From an uncultured Oscillospiraceae bacterium (lineage in GTDB: Bacteria > Bacillota > Clostridia > Oscillospirales > Oscillospiraceae): a stretch of 64,000 nucleotides of DNA. This document shows positions 16,517-25,475 of the stretch, one piece after another (position 1 is the stretch's first letter; the number at the start of each line of letters is the position of its first letter). Location: contig CALXDD010000009.1 of NCBI GenBank assembly GCA_944386985.1, positions 1 to 64,000 of the forward strand, given 5' to 3'. The translations under genes and the position numbers were made by a program. The notes under the pieces were generated by a model. It was not told where the DNA came from and ran no database searches. It saw nothing but the letters and a program-made list of their open reading frames with translations.

Positions 16517-17374
16517 TCAGGCCAACGCCTGGCAGATGTGATCGGCGCAGTCCTCCACCGTCAGCGCCTCCAGGGACACATCCCAGCCCTCCCGGCGCAG
16601 GGCGTACAGCAGCTGCACCGTGGGCGGGGCGCTGAGCCCCAGGGCGTGGAGCCGCTCCACCTGGGTGAGGATCTCCATGGGTGCGCCGTCCATGGCCACC
16701 TTGCCGTGGTCCATCACCACCACCCGGTCTGCGTATACCGCCTCGTTCATATGGTGGGTAATGAGGATCACCGTGATCCCCCGCTCCCGGTTGAGGTAAC
16801 TCACTGTGTCCAGCACCTCCTGCCGGCCAGCCGGGTCCAGCATAGCGGTGGACTCGTCCAACACGATACACTCCGGGGTCATGGCGATGACTCCGGCAAT
16901 GGCGATGCGCTGCTTCTGACCGCCGGAGAGCATGTGGGGGGCGTGGTCGGCAAACTGCTCCATACCCACCGCCTTCAGCGCGGCATCCACCCGCTTTCGG
17001 ATCTCCGCCGTGGGGACGCCTAAATTCTCCGGGCCGAAGGCCACATCTTCCTCCACCACATTGGCCACGATCTGGTTGTCCGGGTTCTGGAACACCATGC
17101 CCACCCGCCGCCGGACCTCCAGCAGATTTTCCTCCTCCGACGTATCCAGCCCGTCCACCAGCACCTTGCCGGAGGAGGGCGTCAGAACTCCATTCATATG
17201 TTTGGCCAAGGTGGATTTTCCTGAGCCGTTGTGGCCCAGCACCACTACAAAGGAGCCTTTTTTAATGGTAAGGTCCACCCCGTCCAGAGCATTTTCGGGA
17301 GTCTCCCCCTCCTCCACCGGATAGCGGTAGACCAATTCGCTTGTTTTGATGATCTCCATCGTCTTCTCACTCAC
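16517..17374 (-). CDS. ecfA1: ECF transporter ATP-binding protein EcfA1
   Basis: First ATPase of the ECF module, 285 residues. Walker A 'GHNGSGKSTLAKH', Q-loop 'VGMVFQNPDNQIVA', signature 'MLSGGQKQRIAIAG', Walker B 'ECIVLDESTAMLDP' and H-loop 'ILITHHM'. 'FQNPDNQ' is the EcfA1 version of the Q-loop. The likely start is a GTG at 17374 that overlaps the VanZ stop (GTGA); an ATG at 17359 is an alternative. It is in tight order with ecfA2 and ecfT. Confidence 0.94.
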   Translation of the reverse strand: MSEKTMEIIKTSELVYRYPVEEGETPENALDGVDLTIKKGSFVVVLGHNGSGKSTLAKHMNGVLTPSSGKVLVDGLDTSEEENLLEVRRRVGMVFQNPDNQIVANVVEEDVAFGPENLGVPTAEIRKRVDAALKAVGMEQFADHAPHMLSGGQKQRIAIAGVIAMTPECIVLDESTAMLDPAGRQEVLDTVSYLNRERGITVILITHHMNEAVYADRVVVMDHGKVAMDGAPMEILTQVERLHALGLSAPPTVQLLYALRREGWDVSLEALTVEDCADHICQALA

Positions 17375-17970
17375 ATTTCATTGGTTTCCCGGCACCAGAG
17401 ACGGCAGGCCCAGTCGGAGGCCAGACGCCGCCAGAGACGCCAGATCCCGTAGCCCGCCAGCACCCCCAGGGCGTTGAGCATCAGATCGTCCACATCGAAA
17501 GCCCGCCCCACCAAAAGCTGGCAGCTCTCCACAAAAAAAGTGATGCACACCCCTAAAAGCAGGGCACTGCCCCAGCCTGTGCGCCGCCACAAAAGGGGGA
17601 CCAAAAAGCCGAAGGGCAGGAACATCACCACATTTCCCAGGAAAATAAAGGGATCATACAGGGTGCCGAAGGGCGTCAGGCTGACGGTCCCCATGGTGAA
17701 AAAGGGGTACTCCCCCGCGTTCCAGCGGTAACCGTTCCATACATCCACAAGGGAGGGCACCACCCACCGGGGAAACAGCGTCAAAAGGGCCATGGCTCCA
17801 CAGAACATCCAGAAGAGAAGCAGCATCCCCTCCCGAACAGGACTGCTCACAAGGCCCAGCCGGTGAAGCCGCCTCTGCCGCCAGGGCAGAAGCGCCAGGC
17901 AGAGGACCAGGGCGGGCAGCGCCCCCCAGGCCATGGCAAAAAGGTATCGGAAAAGGCGCTCCGCGCTCAT
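17371..17970 (-). CDS. VanZ-like family membrane protein
   Basis: A 199-residue polytopic membrane protein. Five hydrophobic spans are visible, with the VanZ family core 'GNVVMFLPFGFLVPLL' and 'GVCITFFVESCQLLVGRAFDVDDLMLNALGVLAGYGI'. VanZ proteins are linked to low-level teicoplanin resistance in some hosts, but most family members have no known role. The start at ATG 17970 shares ATGA with the stop of the methyltransferase gene; the frame stays open further upstream, but that part is the other gene's coding sequence. Confidence 0.88.
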   Translation of the reverse strand: MSAERLFRYLFAMAWGALPALVLCLALLPWRQRRLHRLGLVSSPVREGMLLLFWMFCGAMALLTLFPRWVVPSLVDVWNGYRWNAGEYPFFTMGTVSLTPFGTLYDPFIFLGNVVMFLPFGFLVPLLWRRTGWGSALLLGVCITFFVESCQLLVGRAFDVDDLMLNALGVLAGYGIWRLWRRLASDWACRLWCRETNEM

Positions 17971-18830
17971 TCCGCCATCCACCGGCCCGTGGCGCCGCAG
18001 GGCAGCGCCAGGCCCGTCTCCGTCACGGGAAGGCCGATCTCGTCCCACTCACACTTCCCGCCGTATTTCTGCCCCACCAGAAGCTGGAGCAAATACCCCA
18101 GCACCCCGGGGGCGAGGCCGGTGGTGTAGGAGTTGATGATCACGAAGAGAGGCTTGTCCGACAGCACCTTGCTGCACAGCTCCACAAAGGGATAGAGGCT
18201 GTCCTCCAGCTTCCACACCTCTCCGGTAGGGCCCCGCCCGTAGCTCGGCGGGTCCATAATAATGGCGTCGTACCGCCGTCCCCGGCGGATCTCCCGCTCC
18301 ACAAACTTGGCGCAGTCGTCCACGATCCAGCGGATTGGGGCTTCACCAAGGCCGCTGGCCTTGGCGTTCTCCTTGGCCCAGGCCACCATGCCCTTGGCCG
18401 CGTCCACATGGCAGACACTGGCTCCGGCGGCGGCGCAGGCCACGCTGGCGGCGCCGGTGTAGGCGAAGAGGTTCAGGACGTTGATATGCCGTCCGGCCCC
18501 CCGGATTTTCTCCATAGCAAAGTCCCAGTTCACCGCCTGCTCCGGAAAGAGACCGGTATGCTTGAAATTCATGGGCTTGACCTGAAACGTCAGATCCCCG
18601 TAACGCACCTGCCACTGCTGGGGCAGCTTCCCCTTCTCCCAGTGGCCGCCGCCGGTGCTGGAACGGTAGTACCGCCCCGCCGGATGCCGCCAGCCCTCAT
18701 TGCGCCGGGGCGTGGCCCAGATGGCCTGGGGATCCGGCCGGACCAGGATCTGGTCCTTCCACCGCTCCAGCTTCTCGCCGCCGCCGCAGTCCAATATTTC
18801 ATAGTCCCGCCACTTGTCCGCAATCCACAT
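17967..18830 (-). CDS. class I SAM-dependent methyltransferase (RlmI/RlmK-like)
   Basis: A 287-residue methyltransferase, probably acting on rRNA. The SAM-binding motif I is 'VLNLFAYTGAASVACAAAGA', followed by 'VCHVDAAKGMVAWAKENA' and 'RWIVDDCAKFVERE'. The catalytic-type motif 'DAIIMDPPSYGRG' is that of the RlmI/RlmK-type N2-guanine/C5-cytosine group. It lacks the N-terminal PUA domain of full RlmI, so target base and RNA cannot be named. First gene of the tight minus-strand run leading into VanZ and the ECF genes. Confidence 0.88.
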   Translation of the reverse strand: MWIADKWRDYEILDCGGGEKLERWKDQILVRPDPQAIWATPRRNEGWRHPAGRYYRSSTGGGHWEKGKLPQQWQVRYGDLTFQVKPMNFKHTGLFPEQAVNWDFAMEKIRGAGRHINVLNLFAYTGAASVACAAAGASVCHVDAAKGMVAWAKENAKASGLGEAPIRWIVDDCAKFVEREIRRGRRYDAIIMDPPSYGRGPTGEVWKLEDSLYPFVELCSKVLSDKPLFVIINSYTTGLAPGVLGYLLQLLVGQKYGGKCEWDEIGLPVTETGLALPCGATGRWMAE

Positions 18831-19125
18831 AGCGACTTCTCCTCACAAAAATTCATGTTATTATACTATACCCCTCCCCTGCCGTCAACGGTGAAACCGC
18901 CGATTTCACATTATTAAAAAAGAAAATTCACACTTTGTTCACTGTCTCCATTCCCCTCCTCCCCATGTGGAAACTGACCAATTTTTCCATGGACCGTCCG
19001 CTGGCAGGAGATTCTTTCTCAAGCACCGTGTTTGTACCATGGACATTTTTGCAATTTCATGTCCGTATTTTAGGCGGTTCCGACAAACTCAAAAATATTT
19101 ATTTGTGATTCTGCCTATTTTTTAG
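18831..19125. other. divergent intergenic region, no gene seen
   Basis: About 300 A+T-richer bases between the methyltransferase start and the promoter of the BMP lipoprotein gene. I see short inverted repeats (for example GGACAT...ATGTCC near 19044-19065) but no riboswitch consensus that I recognise and no convincing frame. Confidence 0.6.
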
Positions 19126-19154
19126 TTGAAATTTATCGCCGTTTCCTGTAGAAT
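19126..19154 (+). promoter_or_regulatory. sigma-A-type promoter of the BMP lipoprotein gene
   Basis: TTGAAA, exactly 17 bases, TAGAAT; start codon 48 bases downstream behind AAGGAGG. Confidence 0.75.
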
Positions 19155-19201
19155 ACAGACAATGGTAAGCAATTGCCAAAAATTTTAAGGAGGATACCGA
19201 C

Positions 19202-20449
19202 ATGAAGAAGTTATTCGCACTGGTGCTGTCTCTTGCCATGATCTTTGCACTGGTGGCATGCGGCACCAACAACAGTGGCGGCAGCACCAATAACGGCGCT
19301 GCCAACGACGGCGGCGAAGGGGGAGAGACCTCTGCCTTTGCCGATCTGAAGGTGGGCTTCATTTTCCTGCACGATGAAAACTCCACTTACGATCTCAACT
19401 TCATCAATGCAGCCAAGGCCGCCTGTGAAAACCTGGGCGTCACCGACTACGTCCTCAAGACCAATGTGCCTGAGGGCCAGGAGTGCTACGATGCGGCCGC
19501 TGAGCTGGCGGACGACGGCTGCGACATCATCTTTGCCGACAGCTTCGGCCATGAGGATTTCATGATCCAGGCCGCCAAGGACTTCCCCGACGTTCAGTTC
19601 TGCCACTCCACCGGCACCAAGGCCCACACCGAGGGTCTCGACAACTACCACAACGCCTTCGCTTCCATTTATGAGGGCCGCTACCTGGCCGGTATCGTGG
19701 CCGGCATGAAGCTCAATGCCATGATCGACGCCGGTGAGATCACCGCTGACCAGGCCAAGATCGGCTATGTGGGCGCTTTCACCTACGCCGAAGTGGTTTC
19801 CGGCTACACCTCCTTCTTCCTGGGCGCCCGCTCTGTCTGCCCCAGCGCCACCATGGAAGTGACCTTCACCGGTTCCTGGTATGATGAGACCGCCGAGAAG
19901 GAAGGCGCTCAGAAGCTGATCGACAACGGCTGCGTTCTGATCAGCCAGCACGCCGACTCCATGGGCGCTCCCACCGCCTGCGAGACCGCCGGTGTGCCCA
20001 ACGTGTCCTACAACGGCTCCACCATCAGCGCCTGCCCCAACACCTATCTGATTTCTTCCCGCATCGACTGGACTCCTTACTATGAGTACGCCATCACCGC
20101 CGTTGCCGAGGGCACTGCCATCGACGCCGACTGGACCGGCACCCTGGCCACCGGTTCTGTGGTCCTCACCGACCTGAACACCGATGTGGCTGCCGAGGGT
20201 ACTCAGGAGGCCATCGACACCGCTATCGCCGCTCTGGAGGATGGGTCCCTGCATGTGTTCGACACCTCCACCTTCACCGTGAACGGCGAGACCCTGACCA
20301 GCTACATGGCTGACGTGGATACCGACCCCGACTACACCCCCGACACCGAGGCCATTGCCGACGGTTACTTCCACGAGTCCGAGTATCGCTCCGCTCCTTA
20401 TTTTGACCTGCGGATCGATGGGATCACCCTGCTGGATGAGGCATATTAA
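19202..20449 (+). CDS. BMP-family ABC transporter substrate-binding lipoprotein
   Basis: The outer-surface binding protein of an ABC importer, 415 residues. A lipoprotein signal peptide ends in 'ALVAC' (lipidated Cys20), then a Gly/Asn/Ser linker. The mature part has the BMP (PnrA/NupN) order: 'LKVGFIFLHDENSTYDLNFINAAKAACENLGV', 'DIIFADSFGHEDFMIQAA', 'YLAGIVAGM', 'KIGYVGAF' and 'CVLISQHADSMG'. Family members bind purine nucleosides and related compounds. It has its own promoter and is followed by a terminator, then by its ATPase and permease genes, so the binding protein is probably made in excess. Confidence 0.93.
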   Translation: MKKLFALVLSLAMIFALVACGTNNSGGSTNNGAANDGGEGGETSAFADLKVGFIFLHDENSTYDLNFINAAKAACENLGVTDYVLKTNVPEGQECYDAAAELADDGCDIIFADSFGHEDFMIQAAKDFPDVQFCHSTGTKAHTEGLDNYHNAFASIYEGRYLAGIVAGMKLNAMIDAGEITADQAKIGYVGAFTYAEVVSGYTSFFLGARSVCPSATMEVTFTGSWYDETAEKEGAQKLIDNGCVLISQHADSMGAPTACETAGVPNVSYNGSTISACPNTYLISSRIDWTPYYEYAITAVAEGTAIDADWTGTLATGSVVLTDLNTDVAAEGTQEAIDTAIAALEDGSLHVFDTSTFTVNGETLTSYMADVDTDPDYTPDTEAIADGYFHESEYRSAPYFDLRIDGITLLDEAY

Positions 20450-20498
20450 TCGCGTATTGATCGTCTGATTCCCTGACCCGGTTTCCTACGGTCTATTG

Positions 20499-20540
20499 GC
20501 CCCTGTCCGGTCATCTCTGCCGGACAGGGGCTTTCTTCCA
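20499..20540 (+). terminator. terminator between binding-protein and ATPase genes
   Basis: GCCCCTGTCCGG pairs with CCGGACAGGGGC (12 bp, 9-base loop) followed by TTTCTTCC. It separates expression of the lipoprotein from the downstream transporter genes. Confidence 0.8.
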
Positions 20541-20589
20541 TTCTTTTGGAATTTGAAGGAAAAAGGGGCTGCGGGATGCGGGAAATTAA

Positions 20590-20618
20590 TTTACATTATT
20601 TGATGGATGTGCTAAAAT
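20590..20618 (+). promoter_or_regulatory. promoter of the ATPase/permease genes
   Basis: TTTACA, 17 bases, TAAAAT, in an A+T-rich stretch after the terminator at 20499-20540. Confidence 0.6.
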
Positions 20619-20694
20619 AAATCAATACGACTGGCGTACATAACCGGGGAGAGAAAGGTGCCCCGCTCTCTCCCCCACAGAAAGGATGACAGCC

Positions 20695-22251
20695 TTGGAA
20701 ACGGTAAAGAATGCCATCAGAATGGAGCATATCACCAAGCGTTTCGGCAAAGTGGTAGCCAACCACGATATCAATCTTGCGCTGCACAAGGGAGAGATTC
20801 TCTCCCTTCTGGGAGAGAATGGCAGCGGTAAGACCACGCTGATGAACATGCTCTCCGGAATCTACCAGGCCGACGAGGGCCAGATCTATGTTAATGACAA
20901 GCCGGTAACCATCTCCTCCCCTAAGGATGCCTTTGATCTCGGCATCGGCATGATCCACCAGCACTTCAAACTGGTGGACGTGTTTACTGCCACGGAAAAC
21001 ATTGTGCTGGGTCTGAAGGATGAAGGGCGTCTGGATCTGAAGAAGGCCGGGCAGCGGATTCGGGAGATCTGCGACAAGTATGGCTTTGAGATCGATCTCA
21101 GCCAGAAGGTCTATGAGATGTCTGTCTCCCAGAAGCAGACGGTGGAGATCGTGAAGGTGCTCTACCGGGGTGCGGAAATCCTGATCCTGGACGAGCCCAC
21201 CGCCGTCCTCACCCCTCAGGAGACCGACAAACTCTTCACGGTGATGCGCAATATGCGTGCCGACGGGAAATCCCTCATCATCATCACACACAAGCTCCAC
21301 GAGGTACTGGAGGTCTCCGACCGGGTGGCGGTACTGCGCAAGGGCGAGTATGTGGGAGATATCCCCACCAGCGAGGCAAGCCAGCAGTCTTTGACGGACA
21401 TGATGGTGGGCCACGCAGTGAGCCTCAACATCAACCGCCCCCAGCCCGTCAACCCCCACAAGCGTCTGGAAGTCAAGGGCCTCACGGTTTTCGACAATCT
21501 GGGCGTCAAGCGGCTGGACAATGTGACCTTCACCGCCATGAGCGGGGAGATCTTAGGCATTGCTGGTATCTCCGGCTCCGGCCAGCGGGAGCTGCTGGAG
21601 GCCATCTCCGGCCTCTACCCTGTGGCCCAGGGCAGCGTCACCTTCTATCCCCCGGAGGAGGACGACTCCCAGGCGCCCAAGAGCCGGGAGCTGGTGGGAC
21701 TCGACCCCATGGCTATCCGCAAATGCGGTGTGTCCATGGCCTTTGTCCCTGAGGACCGGCTGGGCATGGGCCTGGTGGGCTCCATGGGCATGACCGGCAA
21801 CATGATGCTGCGCTCCTGGAACAAGGGGCGGGGTGTCTTTCTGGATCGGAAGGACCCCGAAAATCTGGCCAACCGGATCTGGAAAGATTTGGATGTGGTG
21901 ACGCCCAGCACCTCCTTCCCCGTGCGCCGTCTGTCCGGCGGCAACGTGCAGAAGGTGCTGGTGGGCCGTGAGATCGCCCAGCAGCCCGCTGTGCTGATGA
22001 CCGCCTACGCCGTTCGGGGCCTGGACATCAATACATCCTATACCATCTACAATCTGCTGACCGAAGAGAAAACAAAGGGAGTGGCCGTGGTGTATGTGGG
22101 CGAGGATCTGGATGTGCTCTTGGAGCTGTGCGACCGGATTCTGGTACTCTGCGGCGGACAGGTCAGCGGTATTCTCGACGCCCGCACCGCCAACAAGCGG
22201 CAGGTGGGTGCTCTTATGACCCATGTGGGAGGAGGCAGTGCGGATGAATAA
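20695..22251 (+). CDS. BMP-type ABC transporter ATP-binding protein (two ATPase domains)
   Basis: The fused ATPase of a NupO/YufO-type nucleoside importer. Domain 1 has Walker A 'GENGSGKTTL', 'MSVSQKQTVEIVKVL' and Walker B 'EILILDEPTAVLTPQE'. Domain 2 has the degenerate P-loop 'GISGSGQREL', 'VPEDRLGMGLV', signature 'RLSGGNVQKVLVGREI' and 'AYAVRGLDINTS', the usual asymmetric pattern of sugar and nucleoside importers. I prefer the TTG at 20695 (METVKNAIRMEHITKRFG) because AGAAAGG is correctly spaced before it; ATG 20686 directly touches that ribosome site. The stop overlaps the first permease gene. Confidence 0.92.
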   Translation: METVKNAIRMEHITKRFGKVVANHDINLALHKGEILSLLGENGSGKTTLMNMLSGIYQADEGQIYVNDKPVTISSPKDAFDLGIGMIHQHFKLVDVFTATENIVLGLKDEGRLDLKKAGQRIREICDKYGFEIDLSQKVYEMSVSQKQTVEIVKVLYRGAEILILDEPTAVLTPQETDKLFTVMRNMRADGKSLIIITHKLHEVLEVSDRVAVLRKGEYVGDIPTSEASQQSLTDMMVGHAVSLNINRPQPVNPHKRLEVKGLTVFDNLGVKRLDNVTFTAMSGEILGIAGISGSGQRELLEAISGLYPVAQGSVTFYPPEEDDSQAPKSRELVGLDPMAIRKCGVSMAFVPEDRLGMGLVGSMGMTGNMMLRSWNKGRGVFLDRKDPENLANRIWKDLDVVTPSTSFPVRRLSGGNVQKVLVGREIAQQPAVLMTAYAVRGLDINTSYTIYNLLTEEKTKGVAVVYVGEDLDVLLELCDRILVLCGGQVSGILDARTANKRQVGALMTHVGGGSADE

Positions 22252-23335
22252 GCAGCAAAAACGGTTTTATATTTCCAAACGGACGGATCTGCCCTGGTAT
22301 GCGGCCTGGGGCATCCGGGGCGCCGCCATTCTGCTGGCCCTCATCGTCTGCGCGGTGGTGACCATGCTGATGACCGGCGAGAACCCCATCAGCATCTACG
22401 CCACCATTTTCTACGGTGCCTTCGGTACCGCCCGCCGCACCTGGATCACTGCCCAGGAGCTGGCCATCCTGCTGGGCATCTCCCTGGCGGTGACACCGGC
22501 GTTCAAGATGCGCTTTTGGAACATCGGCGCCGAGGGTCAGGTGCTCATCGGCGGCCTTGCCACCACTGCGTGCATGATTTGCCTTGCGGACAAGCTCTCC
22601 AACGGTATGGTGATCCTCTGCATGATCGTAGCCAGTATTCTGGCCGGAGCCCTGTGGGGTTTCCTCCCCGCCTTCTTCAAGGCCAAATGGAATACCAACG
22701 AGACGCTGTTCACGCTGATGATGAACTACATCGCCACCCAGCTGGCCGCCTACTACATCATTGTGTGGGAGGTGCCCAAGGGGGCCGGTAAAATCGGCAT
22801 CATCAACCAGAGCACCGAGATCGGCTGGCTGCCGGAGATCGTGAACCAGTACCTTCTCAGCATTGTGGTGGTGGCGGTACTCACCGGCGCTATGTACATC
22901 TACCTCAGCAAGAGCAAGCACGGCTATGAGATCGCCGTGGTGGGCGAGAGCCAGCGCACCGCCAGCTACGCCGGCATCAAGGTGGAGCGGGTCATTATCC
23001 GCACCATGGTCATCTCCGGCGCGGTATGCGGTCTGATGGGTCTTCTGCTGGTGGGCGGCATCAACCACACCCTCACCACCACCGTGGTGGATGGCCGGGG
23101 CTTTACCGCCGTCATGGTTTCCTGGCTTGCCAAGTTCAACCCCATCGCCATGATCTTCACCAGCCTTCTGCTGGTGTTCCTCAGCCGTGGCGCCAGCGAA
23201 ATTTCCAGCGACTTCGGCCTCAACCACTCGTTTTCCGATATTCTCACCGGCATCATCCTCTTCTTCATCATCGGCTGCGAGTTCTTTATCACCTACAAAA
23301 TCAACCTGCGGAAATCCGCGGAAAAGGAGGCGTGA
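22244..23335 (+). CDS. BMP-type ABC transporter permease (NupP/YufP-like)
   Basis: A membrane permease of about 363 residues for the same importer, with eight or more hydrophobic spans and the branched-chain/BMP permease signature ('FWNIGAEGQVLIGGLATT', 'NTNETLFTLMMNYIA', 'SKHGYEIAVVGESQRTASYAGIKV'). I start at ATG 22244, which follows GGGAGGAGG and overlaps the ATPase stop (GATGAATAA); the frame is open to 22223. The coupling-helix region near 'GESQRTASYAGI' contacts the ATPase. Followed 3 bases later by the second permease. Confidence 0.92.
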   Translation: MNKQQKRFYISKRTDLPWYAAWGIRGAAILLALIVCAVVTMLMTGENPISIYATIFYGAFGTARRTWITAQELAILLGISLAVTPAFKMRFWNIGAEGQVLIGGLATTACMICLADKLSNGMVILCMIVASILAGALWGFLPAFFKAKWNTNETLFTLMMNYIATQLAAYYIIVWEVPKGAGKIGIINQSTEIGWLPEIVNQYLLSIVVVAVLTGAMYIYLSKSKHGYEIAVVGESQRTASYAGIKVERVIIRTMVISGAVCGLMGLLLVGGINHTLTTTVVDGRGFTAVMVSWLAKFNPIAMIFTSLLLVFLSRGASEISSDFGLNHSFSDILTGIILFFIIGCEFFITYKINLRKSAEKEA

Positions 23336-23338
23336 GGA

Positions 23339-24331
23339 ATGTTTGATCTGGTATCCTTTATCCCCAGAGCGGTCATGCAGGGCATTCCTCTGCTGTATGG
23401 CAGTACCGGCGAAATTCTGACGGAAAAGTCCGGCAACCTGAATCTGGGTATCCCCGGCGTCATGTATGTGGGCGGCATCTGCGGTGTCATCGGCTCCTTC
23501 TTCTATGAGCAGGCCGTGACGCCGGAGGAGATGAACGCCTTTCTCGCTATCGGCATTCCCATGGTCTGCTCCCTGCTGGGGTCGCTTCTTATGGGTCTCA
23601 TTTATTGTGTGCTGACCGTTACACTGCGGGCTAACCAGAACGTTACCGGTCTGGCCCTCACCACCTTCGGCGTGGGCGTCGGCAACTTCTTCGGCGGCTC
23701 TCTCATCAAGCTCACCGGCAGCGAGGTGCCCTCCATCGCACTCTCCGCCACAAGCGCCTATTTCAGCAAATCTCTCCCCTTTGCCGGGGATCTGGGTTGG
23801 TTCGGTCAGGTGTTCCTGTCCTACGGCTTCCTGGCCTACCTTGCGGTGATCATCGCCATCGTGTCCTCCTATGTGCTCAAACGCACCCGGATGGGCCTGC
23901 AGCTGCGGGCGGTAGGCGAAAGCCCTGCTACCGCCGACGCCGCCGGTATCAACGTCTCCCGGTACAAGTATGTGGCCACCTGCGTGGGCAGCATGGTGGC
24001 GGGCCTGGGCGGTCTCTACTATGTGATGGATTACGCCTGCGGCGTCTGGTCCAACAACGCCTTCGGCGACCGCGGCTGGCTGGCCATCGCTCTGGTGATC
24101 TTCACCATCTGGCGGCCCAGCATCAGCATCCTGGCCTCCATCCTTTTCGGTGGATTCTACATTCTGTACCTCTACATTCCCTCAGGTCTGGACCTGTCGG
24201 TGAAGGAGCTGTACAAGATGATCCCCTATCTGGTGACTCTGGTGGTGCTGATCGTCGTCTCCATGCGGAAAAAGCGGGAGGATCAGCCCCCCGCCAGCCT
24301 GGGTCTCCCCTACTTCCGGGAGGACCGGTAG
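23339..24331 (+). CDS. BMP-type ABC transporter permease (NupQ/YufQ-like)
   Basis: Second membrane subunit of the importer, 330 residues. Typical words are 'GIPLLYGSTGEILTEKSGNLNLGIPGVM' broken over the first helices, 'NQNVTGLALTTFGVGVGNFFGG' and 'RTRMGLQLRAVGESPATADAAGINV'. It should pair with the NupP-like subunit as a heterodimer. AAAAGGAGG precedes it, overlapping the end of the upstream gene. The operon ends with a perfect terminator. Substrate is probably a nucleoside or nucleobase by family; the purine-degradation genes 22 kb away make that attractive. Confidence 0.92.
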   Translation: MFDLVSFIPRAVMQGIPLLYGSTGEILTEKSGNLNLGIPGVMYVGGICGVIGSFFYEQAVTPEEMNAFLAIGIPMVCSLLGSLLMGLIYCVLTVTLRANQNVTGLALTTFGVGVGNFFGGSLIKLTGSEVPSIALSATSAYFSKSLPFAGDLGWFGQVFLSYGFLAYLAVIIAIVSSYVLKRTRMGLQLRAVGESPATADAAGINVSRYKYVATCVGSMVAGLGGLYYVMDYACGVWSNNAFGDRGWLAIALVIFTIWRPSISILASILFGGFYILYLYIPSGLDLSVKELYKMIPYLVTLVVLIVVSMRKKREDQPPASLGLPYFREDR

Positions 24332-24351
24332 CCGATTTGTTCCAACTTGTC

Positions 24352-24389
24352 AAAAAAGCCGCCGCAGAATGCACTGCGGCGGCTTTTTT
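24352..24389 (+). terminator. strong intrinsic terminator of the importer operon
   Basis: AAAAAAGCCGCCGCAG and CTGCGGCGGCTTTTTT form a perfect 16-bp stem around AATGCA; it could act in both directions. Confidence 0.92.
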
Positions 24390-24473
24390 GGAAACCCCCG
24401 GTTCCTCCCTCGCGGTCTTTCCGGAGGGCCGCTATACTGAGAGCGGTATAAAAGAACAGAAAGGAAATCCCCT

Positions 24474-25358
24474 ATGGAATTCGTGGTATCCTCCCGGCAG
24501 GCGGGGTGGACGGTGGGCGTCCTCCTCAAACGGGAACTGGGCATCAGCACCACCCTTCTCAATCAAATCAAGCGCCGTCCCGGAGCACTGCTGCGAAACG
24601 GTCTCCCGGTTTTTACCAACGCCGTCACGATCGCTGGAGATCGCATTACCGTGGATCTCTCCGATCCTCCTGCCCAGATCCCCACAATCCCTATCCCCAT
24701 GGACTTGGATATCATTTATGAGGACGAGTTTATGCTGGTGGTAAACAAGAATGCTCCCCTGGCAGTCCACGCCTCCTCCTTCTCCCCGGAGGAACCCACT
24801 CTGGCCAACGGCCTGGCCGCCCATCTGGGTCCCAGCTTCACCCTCCACCCGGTAAACCGGCTGGACCGGGGCACTACCGGCTTGATGACGGTAGCCAAAA
24901 ATCAATACATCCACAACCTTCTGCGGCAGCAGTTCCATACAGCGGACTTTTATCGGGAGTACCGAGGCGTGGCCCTGGGGATCGTCTCCCCTGCTGCCGG
25001 AGAGATCCGCTTGCCCATCGGTCGGTGTGCGGACTCCCCCATCAAGCGGTGCATCCGCGCCGAGGGTGCGGCGTCCTGGACCGGCTACGAGACCCTCCGT
25101 CAGGCAAACGGCCTCACTCTCCTGCGGCTCATCCCCCACACCGGCCGAACCCACCAGCTTCGGCTCCATATGGCCGCCATTGGCTTTCCCCTGGCCGGAG
25201 ACTGGCTCTACGGCACCGAAGACAAGGCACTGATCCCCCGGCCCGCCCTCCATGCCGCCCTGCTGCGGCTGCGCCACCCGGTCACCGGCGCGCTGCTGGA
25301 TCTGGAGGCCCCTCTGCCCGCCGACATGGATGCCCTGCTGGCCCCGCCCCGCCGATAA
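24474..25358 (+). CDS. RluA-family RNA pseudouridine synthase
   Basis: A 294-residue pseudouridine synthase acting on rRNA or tRNA. An S4-like N-terminal part (residues 1-70, 'VGVLLKRELGISTTLLNQIK') is followed by the catalytic domain: 'VVNKNAPLAVHAS', the catalytic motif 'HPVNRLDRGTTGLM' (Asp in RLDRGTTG) and 'LIPHTGRTHQLRLHMAAIGFPLAGDWLYG'. This is the RluD/YtzG-type arrangement; exact target unknown. It starts at ATG 24474 after AGAAAGGAAA and stands alone between two terminators. Confidence 0.92.
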   Translation: MEFVVSSRQAGWTVGVLLKRELGISTTLLNQIKRRPGALLRNGLPVFTNAVTIAGDRITVDLSDPPAQIPTIPIPMDLDIIYEDEFMLVVNKNAPLAVHASSFSPEEPTLANGLAAHLGPSFTLHPVNRLDRGTTGLMTVAKNQYIHNLLRQQFHTADFYREYRGVALGIVSPAAGEIRLPIGRCADSPIKRCIRAEGAASWTGYETLRQANGLTLLRLIPHTGRTHQLRLHMAAIGFPLAGDWLYGTEDKALIPRPALHAALLRLRHPVTGALLDLEAPLPADMDALLAPPRR

Positions 25359-25400
25359 ACCTCCCATCAGGGCGCTCCTTCTCCATTGTTCCATTGCAGA

Positions 25401-25435
25401 AAAGCATGCGCCGCTGAATGCGCGGCGCATGCTTT
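25401..25435. terminator. bidirectional terminator between rluA-like and sfsA genes
   Basis: AAAGCATGCGCCGC pairs perfectly with GCGGCGCATGCTTT; A-run before and T-run after, so it can serve both convergent genes. Confidence 0.88.
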
Positions 25436-25475
25436 TTCTATTGCGCTGCAGCAATAGGTGACAAGCTGTTTTCCT

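Noticed and set aside
24474..25358. rRNA-specific name (rluD) for the RluA-type synthase
   Set aside because: The catalytic motif fixes the family but not the target, so no gene symbol was given.
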